A stretch of 61,695 bases of DNA from Lentzea fradiae (GCF_900100955.1 NZ_FNCC01000025.1:1-61695); one strand, 5' to 3'; shown: positions 24,387 through 32,807, numbered from the stretch's first letter. Made by a program: numbers and translations. The notes: generated by a model from the letters alone, not told the origin.

Positions 24387-26138
24387 GTGACCTCCACCAA
24401 CACCAACCCCGACCTGGAGTCGCCACCGGCGACTGCCGCTGCGCAGGCGGCTCAGGTCGTTGACGCGCCCGCGGCGGACCCGCGCCGCTGGATCGCGTTC
24501 ATCATCATGACCGTCGCGACGTTCATGGACATGCTGGACGGCAGCATCGTCAACGTCGCGCTCCCCGCGATCCAGCACGGCATGGGCGCGAGCTTCGTGC
24601 AGCTGCAGTGGATCACCGCAGGCTACGTCTTCGCGTTCGCCCTCACGCTGATCACCGGCGGGCGGCTCGGCGACATCTACGGCCGCCGCCGCATGTTCCA
24701 GCTCGGCGTGCTCGGCTTCGTCGTCACGTCGTTCCTGTGCGGCATCGCGGTCAACCCGGAGATGCTCGTCATCTCCCGTCTCGCCCAGGGCCTCGCGGCC
24801 GGCCTGATGGTCCCGCAGGTCATGTCGATCATCCACGTCACCTTCCCCGACAAGGAGAAGGGCGTCGTCTTCGCGGTCCAGGGCACCATCGGCGGTCTCG
24901 CCGCCACGATCGCCCCGCTCGTCGGCGGCCTGCTGGTCGCGTGGAACGTCTTCGGGTGGGACTGGCGGACCATCTTCCTGGTCAACGTCCCGATCGGCCT
25001 GATCGGCTACACGCTGGGCTGGAAGTACATCAACGAGTCCAAGGCCCCGTCGCGCATCCGCCTCGACCTCATCGGCGTCGCCCTCGCGACCGTCAGCCTC
25101 ACGGCCCTGCTGTTCCCGCTGACCTTCGGCCGCGAGCTGCACTGGCCGGCGTGGGGCTTCGTGCTGATGGCCGCCTCGGTGCTGGGCTTCATCGGCTTCG
25201 TCGCCTACGAGCGCGCCAAGCAGCGCCGTGACGGCATGCCGCTGGTCCCGCTCAGCCTGTTCAAGTCCCGCAGCTTCTCCGCGGCCCTCGCGCTGATGCT
25301 CGGCATGTTCTCCTTCACCGGCATGTTCATGCTGGCCCTGTACCTGTACCTGCAGGAGGGCCTGGGCTTCTCGCCGCTGCGCACCGGTGTCACCCTGCTC
25401 GCGTTCTGCATCGGCGCCTTCATCACCGCGTCGGCCTCGGTCGTCGCACTGGTGCCGAAGTTCGGCCGCGCGGTGCTGCAGGTCGGCGCCGTCGTGATCG
25501 CCGTCGGTGTCGCCGTGCTGCTGTTCTCGGTCAGCCCGGACATCACCAGCTGGGGCCTCGTGCCCGGCCTGCTGCTCATCGGTCTCGGCTTCGGCATGAC
25601 GGCCACCCCGATCGCGCTGTTCGCACTGCAGGAGGTGCCGCACCAGGACGCGGGTGCGGCGTCGGGCCTGATCAACACCAAGCAGCAGCTCGGTTTCGCG
25701 GTCGGCATCTCGGTCGTGACGCTCGCGTTCTTCGCGCCGCTGGCCTCCCACGGCGCGAGCAACGTGGAGTCGCTGACGCCGCAGTTCCGCCAGGAGCTGG
25801 TGGCGGCCGGTGTCGCCGACGCCCGTGCCGACGAGCTGGCCGGCGCGTTCAGCACCTGCTCGGTGAGCTCGTTCGCCGGCACCCCGGAGACCGGGGCGGC
25901 CGCGTGCGCCGCGGTGCAGAACGACCCGCAGGCCAAGGCCCTCGCCGAGAAGTACTCGCACGAGGCCGCGGGCAGCTCCTTCACGGACGCGTTCCGCACC
26001 ACGCTGTACGTCGGCTTCGGCTTCGCCGCGCTGGCGCTGCTGCTGGCCTCCTTCCTGCCTCGCTGGCTGAAGCAGGAGGAGTGGGGCGCTCCCGCCGAGG
26101 ACGCCGCGGGGGACGCTGAGGAGCCTGCGAAGGCGTAG
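24387..26138 (+). CDS. MFS drug exporter, DHA2 (14-spanner) family
   Basis: 583 residues with about 14 hydrophobic segments. The DHA2 markers are MDMLDGSIVNVALPAI in span 1, GGRLGDIYGRRR in loop 2-3 and RLAQGLAAGLMVPQ in span 4. The long N-terminal (about 35) and C-terminal tails are polar. A large loop near residue 470-520 holds two Cys residues and lies between the last spans. Such transporters export polyketides and give self-resistance. GTG start with GAGGAG; a double terminator follows. Confidence 0.95.
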   Translation: MTSTNTNPDLESPPATAAAQAAQVVDAPAADPRRWIAFIIMTVATFMDMLDGSIVNVALPAIQHGMGASFVQLQWITAGYVFAFALTLITGGRLGDIYGRRRMFQLGVLGFVVTSFLCGIAVNPEMLVISRLAQGLAAGLMVPQVMSIIHVTFPDKEKGVVFAVQGTIGGLAATIAPLVGGLLVAWNVFGWDWRTIFLVNVPIGLIGYTLGWKYINESKAPSRIRLDLIGVALATVSLTALLFPLTFGRELHWPAWGFVLMAASVLGFIGFVAYERAKQRRDGMPLVPLSLFKSRSFSAALALMLGMFSFTGMFMLALYLYLQEGLGFSPLRTGVTLLAFCIGAFITASASVVALVPKFGRAVLQVGAVVIAVGVAVLLFSVSPDITSWGLVPGLLLIGLGFGMTATPIALFALQEVPHQDAGAASGLINTKQQLGFAVGISVVTLAFFAPLASHGASNVESLTPQFRQELVAAGVADARADELAGAFSTCSVSSFAGTPETGAAACAAVQNDPQAKALAEKYSHEAAGSSFTDAFRTTLYVGFGFAALALLLASFLPRWLKQEEWGAPAEDAAGDAEEPAKA

Positions 26139-26157
26139 TCGTCATCCGCTGGAAACC

Positions 26158-26190
26158 CCGAGGCCCCAGGCGATCAGCCTGGGGCCTCGG
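26158..26190. terminator. First of two tandem hairpins
   Basis: 14-bp perfect stem (CCGAGGCCCCAGGC) with a GATCA loop, directly after the MFS gene. Confidence 0.85.
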
Positions 26191-26210
26191 TGCGTGTCCC
26201 GGGTGCGCGA

Positions 26211-26240
26211 GAAGGCCCCTCGCGCTCGCGAGGGGCCTTC
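26211..26240. terminator. Second tandem hairpin
   Basis: 14-bp perfect stem (GAAGGCCCCTCGCG) with a two-base centre, 16 bases before the stop of the convergent secreted-protein gene; probably ends that minus-strand transcript. Confidence 0.85.
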
Positions 26241-26255
26241 CGGGGGCGTGCCGCC

Positions 26256-26729
26256 TCAGATGCGGAACGCGGCGCCCTCGACGTCGACGGGGCCCACCCA
26301 CGGGCTGCCGTCGCTGAAGTCGATGTAGGTGTGCGCCTTGGTGCTGAACTTCTTCTTGTTCGGGCTGATCTTGCCGAGGTGGCTCGCGTTGATCGAGCCG
26401 ACCGGGTTGCCGTTCTCGTCGCGGTGCGAGTGGTGGGTGATCCAGAAGCTGAACTGGCCGTCCTTCTGCGCGGTCCAGACGCCCCGGCCCTCCAGCTGGT
26501 CCGGGTAGCCCGGCTTCGTTTCGCAGTGCAGCTGGTAGTCGGCGGTGAAGTCGCAGAACAGCGGCGTGAGCAGCGGCGGCTCCTCGATGTGGATGGTCAC
26601 CGTGAGGTCCCAGCGGCCGACGAGCGCGTTCTCGTAGTTCGGTTTGGCGGTGGCACCAGCGGCGGCGACGACGGGGAGTGCCAGCGCGGCGGCGGCCACG
26701 GCGGCCAGTGCCTTCTTGCGGACGTTCAT
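26256..26729 (-). CDS. Secreted beta-barrel-like protein (calycin-like)
   Basis: 157 residues with a clear Sec signal peptide (MNVRKK, then ALAAVAAAALALPVVAAAGA; cleavage near residue 26-28). The mature part starts LVGRWDLTVTIH, a calycin-style first strand with the G-x-W motif, and continues as alternating beta strands (GVWTAQKDGQFSFWITHHS). Two Cys residues (FCDF, LHCET) could pair. It may bind a small hydrophobic molecule outside the cell. Two further proteins in the cluster (30067, 37739) share the style. Enzyme motifs are absent. Confidence 0.75.
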   Translation of the reverse strand: MNVRKKALAAVAAAALALPVVAAAGATAKPNYENALVGRWDLTVTIHIEEPPLLTPLFCDFTADYQLHCETKPGYPDQLEGRGVWTAQKDGQFSFWITHHSHRDENGNPVGSINASHLGKISPNKKKFSTKAHTYIDFSDGSPWVGPVDVEGAAFRI

Positions 26730-26815
26730 GGGGATGCGCCTCCGGTACAGGTGGGCAGCGGACGCGCTGAGTGTTGTTCGAGCAGCTCAAACACCCCTGT
26801 AGCGCCAGTTGTGAC

Positions 26816-26847
26816 CCGAGGGGACTTCGAGGCGGGTTGCGGAGGAT
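26816..26847 (+). promoter_or_regulatory. Candidate SARP box and -10 for the adenylation gene
   Basis: CCGAGGG at 26816 and TCGAGGC at 26827 are 11 bp apart, followed after 8 bp by GAGGAT at 26842-26847. In the same intergenic region the near-palindrome GTTCGAGC-A-GCTCAAAC (26776-26792) faces the divergent secreted-protein gene and contains TCGAACA/TCAGCGC repeats on its strand. Confidence 0.42.
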
Positions 26848-26870
26848 GGGCGAAATGAGAGGAGCTGGGC

Positions 26871-28349
26871 ATGTCTGCATCGGTGACCGACGCGTTCCGC
26901 TGCCGGGCGGCCAGGACGCCCGACGCGGTGGCGCTCTCCGCTGACCAGGGCTCGGTGAGCTACGCCGGGCTGGACCGGTGGTCCGACGAGTTCGCGGGCG
27001 AGCTCGTGGCCGCGGGCGTGCGTCCCGGCGACCGGGTGGCGGTGTGCCTCGACCGCTCACCGCAGCTGGTCGTGGCGCTGCTCGCGGTGCTCAAGGCAGG
27101 GGCGGCCTACGTGCCGATCGACCGGGAGGACCCGGAGTCGCGCGTCTCGATGATGCTCACCGACGCCGAGGTGTCCGTGGTCGTCGGCCAGTTCCTCGCC
27201 GGGTACACGACGCTGAAGGTGCCGCCGCCGACCGGACGTTCCACTGTGGACCTCCCGCAGGTGACGGGGGAGGACCTCGCCTACCTGATGTACACGTCGG
27301 GTTCGACCGGCAGGCCGAAGTCCGTGATGGTGGAGCACCGCAACATCACGAACCTGGTCACCGCGCCGAACTACGTCGCCGTCACCGCCCAGGACCGGAT
27401 CCTCCAGCTCGCGCCCGTCGCGTTCGACGCGGCCACGTTCGAGATCTGGGGCGCGCTGCTCAACGGCGCCAGCCTGGTGCTCGCCCCGCCCGGCGTCGTG
27501 CAGGCGGAGGAGCTCGGCGACCTGTTGCGCGCCAACGACATCAGCGTCCTGTGGCTCACCGCGGCGTTGTTCCACCGGCAGATCGACGTCGACGTCAGCG
27601 CGTTCAAGGGCCTGCACACCGTACTCGCCGGAGGTGACGTGTTGTCGGTGCCGCACGTGCGGGCGTTGCGGGAGGCCGTGCCGGAGCTGCAGATCGTCAA
27701 CGGCTACGGCCCGACCGAGACCACCACGTTCGCGACCTGCCACCGCATCGGCGCCGGCGAGGAGCTCTCCGGCACCATCCCGATCGGGTCGCCGCTGCAG
27801 AACGTCGAGGTCGTGGTCGTCGACGCGGAGGGCAAGCCGGTCCCGGCCGGGACGGCGGGGGAGCTGTGGATCGGCGGCGCCCAGGTGTCGCGCGGCTACT
27901 GGAAGCGGCCCGACCTCACCGAGGAGAAGTTCGTCCGCGGCGGCTGGGACGGCGCGCGCTACTACCGCACCGGCGACCAGGCACGTCGCCGCGCGGACGG
28001 GGTCGTCGAGTTCCTGGGCCGGATGGACGACCAGTTCAAGCTGCGCGGTTTCCGCATCGAGCCGGGCGAGGTCGAGAACGCGCTGACCGAGCACCCGCAG
28101 GTGCGGGCGGCGGCGGTCGGCGTCCGCACGCACCCGAGCGGTGACCGGCGGCTCGTCGCGTGGGTCGTGAAAGCGGGCGAGGAGCTGGACAAGCGGGCGC
28201 TGCGGGCGCACATGCGCGCGACGACGCCGGAGCACATGGTGCCGGCCGGGTTCGTCGTGGTGGACGAGCTGCCGATCACCGGCAACGGCAAGACCGACCG
28301 CAAGGCGCTGCCGGAACCGGACTGGAGCTCGAAGTCGCTCTACGTGTGA
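26871..28349 (+). CDS. Stand-alone NRPS adenylation protein, predicted to activate valine
   Basis: 492 residues: a full adenylation domain with no attached carrier. Core motifs are YTSGSTGRPKSV (A3), AFDAATFEIWG (A4), NGYGPTETTTFATC (A5), YRTGDQARRR (A7) and the A10 Lys in GNGKTDRKAL. Pocket residues read from alignment to the PheA frame are D186, A187, F190, W228, L252, G254, G278, T286 and F287: DAFWLGGTF. This differs at one position from the classical valine code DAFWIGGTF. The likely acceptor is the free carrier protein at 29669. Valine fits the acetolactate synthase genes nearby. Confidence 0.93.
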   Translation: MSASVTDAFRCRAARTPDAVALSADQGSVSYAGLDRWSDEFAGELVAAGVRPGDRVAVCLDRSPQLVVALLAVLKAGAAYVPIDREDPESRVSMMLTDAEVSVVVGQFLAGYTTLKVPPPTGRSTVDLPQVTGEDLAYLMYTSGSTGRPKSVMVEHRNITNLVTAPNYVAVTAQDRILQLAPVAFDAATFEIWGALLNGASLVLAPPGVVQAEELGDLLRANDISVLWLTAALFHRQIDVDVSAFKGLHTVLAGGDVLSVPHVRALREAVPELQIVNGYGPTETTTFATCHRIGAGEELSGTIPIGSPLQNVEVVVVDAEGKPVPAGTAGELWIGGAQVSRGYWKRPDLTEEKFVRGGWDGARYYRTGDQARRRADGVVEFLGRMDDQFKLRGFRIEPGEVENALTEHPQVRAAAVGVRTHPSGDRRLVAWVVKAGEELDKRALRAHMRATTPEHMVPAGFVVVDELPITGNGKTDRKALPEPDWSSKSLYV

Positions 28350-28357
28350 GGCAGCGG

Positions 28358-28388
28358 AAAGAGGCGGGCCCCGCGGGCCCGCCTCTTT
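28358..28388 (+). terminator. Hairpin after adenylation gene
   Basis: 14-bp perfect stem (AAAGAGGCGGGCCC) with a three-base loop and TTT at the end of the right arm. Confidence 0.88.
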
Positions 28389-28450
28389 CGCTTCTCCGAG
28401 CGTCTCACCAGCGGCTCTGTTCCGCTGCCGACCGTCGCGCGCTCTCTCCC

Positions 28451-28618
28451 GCGTGTCACCCAGCCGGGCGATACCAATGCCCGTGCGTGACGTGGCTATA
28501 GGACGCGGGGTCCCCGCGTTCGACTGGACGGAACGTAGGGCCCCCGCGTACCCGGCGGGAAACACGAAAGGGAGTTGCGAACGGGGTGAGGCGTTACGGA
28601 CAGCACTTCTGGAAGTGC
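28451..28618. repeat. Intergenic repeat, copy A
   Basis: About 168 bp that align with 48899-49066 (copy B) with one small length difference. Shared blocks are TGTCACCC, GCGTGACGTGGCT, TAGGACGCGGGG, GGGAAACACGAAAG, CGTTACGGAC and GTGCTCAGA. Both copies end exactly at the stop codon of a minus-strand gene, and both contain GC-rich self-complementary segments (here GACGCGGGGTCCCCGCGTT). They may be paralogous 3' untranslated/terminator regions or a small mobile repeat. Confidence 0.7.
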
Positions 28619-29659
28619 TCAGACCCAGGACGGCACTTCGAGGATCTCGATCACCGCGGCGGTCCAGACGTAGCCCGCGCCGGAGGACTGCAGGACGACC
28701 AGGTCACCCGGCTTCGGGTCGCGGTCGGCGAGCACGTGGTCGAGGCCGATCGCGAGGTCCGCGGTGCCGACCATGCTGTACTGCTTGGCCCAGTCGTAGG
28801 TCGTGGAAGCGCGGTCGACCCCCAGGAGACCGCAGATGCCGTGCGTCACGATGGTCTCGGCGAGCTGCTGGTGTAGGAAGAACCGGGCGTCCTGGAGCTC
28901 GACGTCCGCCTCGTAGAGCGCCATCTTGAGCGAGTGCCGCACGCCGCCGCCGATGCGCGCGATCATGTCGTCGAGGTCGACGTCACCGTTGCGCAGGAAG
29001 TCCTCGACGCCGCTGTTGAGCTGCAGGGTCCTGCCGTCCGCGAACGGTCCGGTGGTCCACTCCGCGTAGCCGCGCGACATCTGCTCCAGCGTCGAGTCGG
29101 AGTGCGAGTGGATCGAGCGGACGCGGGCGAAGCCCGAGCGGTTGGACAGCACGAACGCGCCGGCACCGTCGCCGTTGACGTTCTGCTCCTCCGACGCCCA
29201 CCGGTCGAAGTACGGCAGGTGGAACGCGTCGCCCGCGGTCACCAGTGCGGCGGTCGAGTCGCGGTGCGCCGAGAGGTAGGAGGCCGCCAGGTCCACCGCG
29301 GCCATGAAACCGTTGCAGCCCTGCTTGACCTCGAACGCGGGACCGGAGCCGCCGACGGTGCCGGCCTGCACGTAGCTCGCCGGGGTCCACAGGTCGAGCC
29401 CCTGGTGCGACAGGGAGGCGTGCACGGTCAGGCCGAAGTCGAGCGGGTTCAGGCCGGACCGCTCCACCGCCTGGACGCCCGCCTTCACCGCCATGACGGG
29501 GCCGGTCTCACCGGGGGCGGCGACGCGCAGCTCCCGGTAGCCGTTCATGGCCTTCTTCTCTTCCGTGTACCGGCCGGCCGCGATGGCGTCGTCCACCGTC
29601 TCGACCTGCTCGGGCAGATATGTGCCCACACCGGCGATGTACAGGTCATTCCACCGCAT
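28619..29659 (-). CDS. KAS III-like ketosynthase (probable starter-unit enzyme)
   Basis: 346 residues. The nucleophile Cys115 is in VKQGCNGFMAAVDLA and the catalytic His263 in FFLHQQLAET. The third FabH residue, Asn in GNTSAAS, is replaced (segment SMVGTADLAIG). Loss of this Asn is seen in KAS III relatives that move acyl groups rather than decarboxylate malonyl-ACP, so it may either condense or transfer. It lies 9 bp after the carrier-protein gene, so the pair is one unit: the carrier probably delivers an aminoacyl or acyl group to it. Start preceded by TAGGAG. Confidence 0.9.
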   Translation of the reverse strand: MRWNDLYIAGVGTYLPEQVETVDDAIAAGRYTEEKKAMNGYRELRVAAPGETGPVMAVKAGVQAVERSGLNPLDFGLTVHASLSHQGLDLWTPASYVQAGTVGGSGPAFEVKQGCNGFMAAVDLAASYLSAHRDSTAALVTAGDAFHLPYFDRWASEEQNVNGDGAGAFVLSNRSGFARVRSIHSHSDSTLEQMSRGYAEWTTGPFADGRTLQLNSGVEDFLRNGDVDLDDMIARIGGGVRHSLKMALYEADVELQDARFFLHQQLAETIVTHGICGLLGVDRASTTYDWAKQYSMVGTADLAIGLDHVLADRDPKPGDLVVLQSSGAGYVWTAAVIEILEVPSWV

Positions 29660-29668
29660 CTCGAACTC

Positions 29669-29893
29669 CTAGGCTGCCTGGTCCAGCTGTCTGGCGACGG
29701 CGCGCGCCGTCGGGTCCTCGTAGAAGCTGCGCAACGGGACGCGGACGCCGTACCGCTCGTGGACCTGCTTGACGAGCTTCGACGCCAGCAGCGAATGGCC
29801 CCCCAGGTCGAAGAAGTGGTCGTCGGGCTCGATCCCCGGCACCCCGAGCACCTCCCCGAACAGCGCGCAGAGCTCTGTCTCCCGATCGGTCAC
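29669..29893 (-). CDS. Free peptidyl carrier protein
   Basis: 74 residues. The phosphopantetheine site is the Ser in DDHFFDLGGHSLLASKL, a pattern typical of NRPS carrier domains rather than fatty-acid ACPs (which read DSL). It has no other domain. Its partners are most likely the adenylation protein at 26871 and the KAS III at 28619. GTG start with AGGGAGG; a SARP-type promoter lies upstream at 29928-29959. Confidence 0.93.
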   Translation of the reverse strand: MTDRETELCALFGEVLGVPGIEPDDHFFDLGGHSLLASKLVKQVHERYGVRVPLRSFYEDPTARAVARQLDQAA

Positions 29894-29927
29894 GGCGTCC
29901 TCCCTGTCAGCCCTCTGAGTAAAGAAA

Positions 29928-29959
29928 ACTGTGGGATACGCGGGTCGAGATGGGCTCGT
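29928..29959 (-). promoter_or_regulatory. Candidate SARP box and -10 for carrier/KAS III operon
   Basis: On the minus strand ACGAGCC (from 29959) and TCGACCC (from 29948) are 11 bp apart; 8 bp later stands CACAGT (29933-29928). The leader to the GTG start is about 30 nt and holds a good ribosome site. Confidence 0.55.
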
Positions 29960-30066
29960 GCCGGAGCGGACAGCCGCGCGTTCGAGCCGTTCTGCGGCCG
30001 TTCTCCGGGGAGGTCCTCCACGGTTGCGCGCGTCGTCGCCCGCAACCGGAGCATGGAGCTGTGCAG

Positions 30067-30513
30067 ATGAAGACGTTCACCTCGAAACGACCGACCTTTC
30101 CCGTCCGGCTGGGAGCCGTGACGGCGGTGGCGCTGCTCGCGCTGGCCGGGACCGCCGGTGCGACGACGTGCACGCCGGTCGGGAACTGGACGGGCCACGT
30201 GACCCGCACCGACGGCGACCACCCGACGACGTTGTCCTTCAAGGCCAACGGAAGCGTGTTCATCACCAACGAGCAGAACACGACCACGAAGGGCTCTTGG
30301 TGGCCGACCGGGACCAACAAGTTCCACTTCCGGTTCCGCGGCGAGAAGATCTACGACGAGAACGGCGCCTACTTCGCCTACGTCGACTTCGACCAGGACG
30401 CCGTCCAAAGTGGACCGAACAGCGTCACCAGCGCCGGCCCGTCGACGTTCTTCCTCGCCGACGGCACGGACCTGGGCACGTCGACCGTGTCCTTCACGCT
30501 GACCAGGGGGTGA
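30067..30513 (+). CDS. Secreted beta-barrel-like protein, paralogue of 37739
   Basis: 148 residues. A twin-basic N-terminus (TSKRPTFPVRLGAVTAVALL) gives a Sec signal peptide with cleavage near ATA/TTC around residue 36. The mature part starts CTPVGNWTGHVTR and continues with beta strands such as TTLSFKANGSVFI and GSWWPTGTNKFHFRF. The core pattern (GSW-PTG-F, then E and a DxxAV strand) is shared with the cytoplasmic protein at 37739. It stands divergent from the carrier-protein gene. Function unknown; ligand binding outside the cell is an inference. Confidence 0.75.
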   Translation: MKTFTSKRPTFPVRLGAVTAVALLALAGTAGATTCTPVGNWTGHVTRTDGDHPTTLSFKANGSVFITNEQNTTTKGSWWPTGTNKFHFRFRGEKIYDENGAYFAYVDFDQDAVQSGPNSVTSAGPSTFFLADGTDLGTSTVSFTLTRG

Positions 30514-30516
30514 GGG

Positions 30517-30563
30517 CACTGTCGGTGCCAGACGGGCCGCCGCTCCGTCCGGCACCGGCAGTG
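30517..30563. terminator. Long interrupted hairpin
   Basis: Arms CACTG-T-CGGTGCC-AGACGG and their complement around a nine-base loop; it starts five bases after the secreted-protein stop and faces the convergent gene ending at 30567. Confidence 0.75.
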
Positions 30564-30566
30564 CGG

Positions 30567-31403
30567 TCACGCGAGGAACGAGGCGTGCTCCTCCACCCAC
30601 TGGCGGAACGTGCGGGCCGGCTTGCCGGTGATGCGTTCGGCGGTGGCGCTGGTGTCGGCGACGACGCCGACGGCGGCCTCCCACTGGTTGAGCAACGAGG
30701 TGAGCACGGGAGGAGGCACGAAGTTGCTCATCTGAGCCTCGCCCTCCTCACGGGTCAGGCCGTTGATGACGAGGTCGCGGCCGAGCACCTCGCCGACGAT
30801 CTCCAGCTCGCGCCGGAACGTGAGCGACTCGGGGCCGGTGAGGTCGACGACCTCGTCCTCCAGCCTCTTCTCGGTGAGCGCGACGACCGCCACGTCGGCG
30901 ATGTCGTCCTCGTGCACCGGCGCCACCTGGGCCTCGGGGAAGACCTGGTCGATGGTGTCGCCCGCCTGCAGCGAGTGGCTCCAGCCGAACGCGTTGCTCA
31001 TGAAGGCGCCGGGTCGCAGGATCGTGTGGGTGAGGCCGGAGGCCACCACGGCGTCCTCGACGACCTTGTGGTGGTGGGCCAGCGGGTCCTCGTCGGCGCC
31101 GGGCAGGCCGACGGTGTTGGAGGACAGCAGGACGATCCGCTCGACGCCGGCCTTGTCGGCCTCGTCCAGGAACGGCACGATCCCGTCCGGCTCCGCGTAG
31201 AGCAGGACCCTGGAGACACCGGCGAGGGCCGCGACGAAGGTCTCCGGGTCGTTGAGGTCGAGGGCGACGGTCTCCACACCTTCGGGGACGTCGAGCTCCG
31301 CCGGGTTCCTGCCGGAAGCGCGGAGGCTGTGACCCGCCGCGTAGAGCCGCTGGAGCACGCGACGGCCGACGTTGCCGCGCGCCCCGGTGACGAGGATGGT
31401 CAT
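30567..31403 (-). CDS. NmrA-like NAD(P)-binding protein (atypical SDR)
   Basis: 278 residues. The N-terminal GARGNVGRRVLQRL loop is the GxxGxxG of atypical SDRs; LLSSNTVG and ILRPGAFMSN are typical of the NmrA/quinone-oxidoreductase-like (QOR2) group. There is no standard YxxxK. Members sense NADP or reduce quinones. It is divergent from the first cluster P450 and shares its promoter region. Confidence 0.88.
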   Translation of the reverse strand: MTILVTGARGNVGRRVLQRLYAAGHSLRASGRNPAELDVPEGVETVALDLNDPETFVAALAGVSRVLLYAEPDGIVPFLDEADKAGVERIVLLSSNTVGLPGADEDPLAHHHKVVEDAVVASGLTHTILRPGAFMSNAFGWSHSLQAGDTIDQVFPEAQVAPVHEDDIADVAVVALTEKRLEDEVVDLTGPESLTFRRELEIVGEVLGRDLVINGLTREEGEAQMSNFVPPPVLTSLLNQWEAAVGVVADTSATAERITGKPARTFRQWVEEHASFLA

Positions 31404-31467
31404 GGTGGATCTCCCGAACTGGGGTTTTCGCCTGATGGCTGATCACGCTCAGCGTCCACGTGGTCAC

Positions 31468-31510
31468 TCGAACGGCACTAGACCGGGCTTCAGGCCACCG
31501 CCCTTACCGT
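31468..31510 (+). promoter_or_regulatory. SARP box and -10 for the P450 at 31544
   Basis: Three 7-mers phased at 11 bp: TCGAACG (31468), TAGACCG (31479) and TCAGGCC (31490). Exactly 8 bp later stands TACCGT (31505-31510). The leader of about 28 nt contains GAGGAG for the GTG at 31544. Confidence 0.6.
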
Positions 31511-31543
31511 GCGGAAACACCCCACGAGCGTGAGGAGCGCACG

Positions 31544-32752
31544 GTGGTTTCCTTTCCCGTACCCGGATCCGGCTACGCGGGTCCGGCACCGGAGTACGCC
31601 CGGTTCCGCGCGTCGAGCCCGGTCGTGCGCCTGCCCGCGGCGGGCGGCGGCCACTGCTGGGTCGCGACGACCCAGGACTCGGTCCGCGTGGTGCTCGACG
31701 ACGTCCGGTTCTCCCGCGCGGCGTCCTACGAGCCGTCCGCGCCGACGTTCCCCGGTCTGTTCCAGGCACCACCCGGGATGATCATCTCGCTCGACCCGCC
31801 CGCGCACACCCGGCTGCGCGACCTCGCCTCACAGGCGTTCTCGGCCGACCTGATCGAGTCCATGCGACCGGGAATCGAGCGGCTGGTGGGAGAGTTGCTG
31901 GACAGGGCAGGCGAGGAGGCGCTGGAGGGACCCGTCGACCTGCTGGGCCGCTTCACGTTCCCGCTGGCGATCATCGCGATCAGCGACCTGCTCGGGGTGC
32001 CCGCCGCCGAGCGGGACACGTTCGCCCGCCTGATCAGGGAGTTCGCCGCCGTGGACGCCCCCGAGGTCGCCGCCGCGGCCGGGGAGCGGCTCGGCGAGTA
32101 CATGGCGGCGCTGGTGTTCGCGAAGATGGCGGAGCCCGGCGACGACGTGCTGTCCGCGCTGACCAGGGCGCGGGTCGGCGACGACCGGCTGGAGCCGGGC
32201 GAGCTGATCGGCCTCGGGTACACGCTGCTCGGCGCCGGCGGCGACTCGACGGCGTGCCACCTGGCCAGCTCGGTCCTCACCCTGCTCGGGCACCACCGCG
32301 ACACGTGGCTGCGGCTCGGGGAGCACCCCGAGGAGGTGCCCGCGGCCGTGGAGGAGCTGCTGCGCTGGATCTCGTTGTCCACCAACGACACCACCGGCCT
32401 GCCGCGGATCGCGCTGGAGGACGTGACGCTGTTCGGCGTCACGATTCCCAAGGGTGACGCGGTGTTCGTGTCGACGACCTCGGCGAACCGCGACGAGACG
32501 GTGTTCCCCGACCCCGACACGCTCGACTTCGGGCGGCGCGACAACGCGCACATCGCGTTCGGGTACGGCATCCACCGCTGCCTCGGCGCCCCGCTCGCCC
32601 GCATCGAGCTGACCACCGCGGTCGAGGAGCTGACCCGGCGCTTCCCGGCCGCGCGGCTCGCGGTCGCGGAGGAGGACCTGGAGTGGCACCCCACCGACAT
32701 GAACCACCGGCTGGCCGCGCTGCCGGTCGACCTGCACGGCAAAGGTTTCTGA
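31544..32752 (+). CDS. Cytochrome P450 (cluster P450-1)
   Basis: 402 residues. The haem loop is FGYGIHRCLGAPLAR, ExxR is in EELLRWISL, and the early HTRLR of PPAHTRLRDLA is the C-helix haem contact. The I-helix reads LLGAGGDSTACH: the usual acid-Thr pair is Asp-Ser, an uncommon variant. It is most like the P450 at 35454 in length and in the MIISLD segment. GTG 31544 with GAGGAG upstream. Electrons probably come from the ferredoxin pair at 41.9-44.2 kb. Confidence 0.95.
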   Translation: MVSFPVPGSGYAGPAPEYARFRASSPVVRLPAAGGGHCWVATTQDSVRVVLDDVRFSRAASYEPSAPTFPGLFQAPPGMIISLDPPAHTRLRDLASQAFSADLIESMRPGIERLVGELLDRAGEEALEGPVDLLGRFTFPLAIIAISDLLGVPAAERDTFARLIREFAAVDAPEVAAAAGERLGEYMAALVFAKMAEPGDDVLSALTRARVGDDRLEPGELIGLGYTLLGAGGDSTACHLASSVLTLLGHHRDTWLRLGEHPEEVPAAVEELLRWISLSTNDTTGLPRIALEDVTLFGVTIPKGDAVFVSTTSANRDETVFPDPDTLDFGRRDNAHIAFGYGIHRCLGAPLARIELTTAVEELTRRFPAARLAVAEEDLEWHPTDMNHRLAALPVDLHGKGF

Positions 32753-32759
32753 ACGTGCA

Positions 32760-32799
32760 AAGAGGAGCGGCCCCGGTGCGCACCGGGGCCGCTCCTCTT
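32760..32799. terminator. 19-bp perfect hairpin between convergent genes
   Basis: Perfect stem 32760-32778 with 32781-32799 and a two-base centre, ending in CTT; it serves the P450 and the convergent MFS gene ending at 32808. Confidence 0.9.
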
Positions 32800-32807
32800 C
32801 GTACGGG

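Noticed and set aside
29945..29962. Plus-strand reading of TCGAGAT/TCGTGCC as a SARP box for the secreted protein at 30067
   Set aside because: No fitting -10 lies 8 bp downstream on that strand; the minus-strand reading toward the carrier gene fits well.
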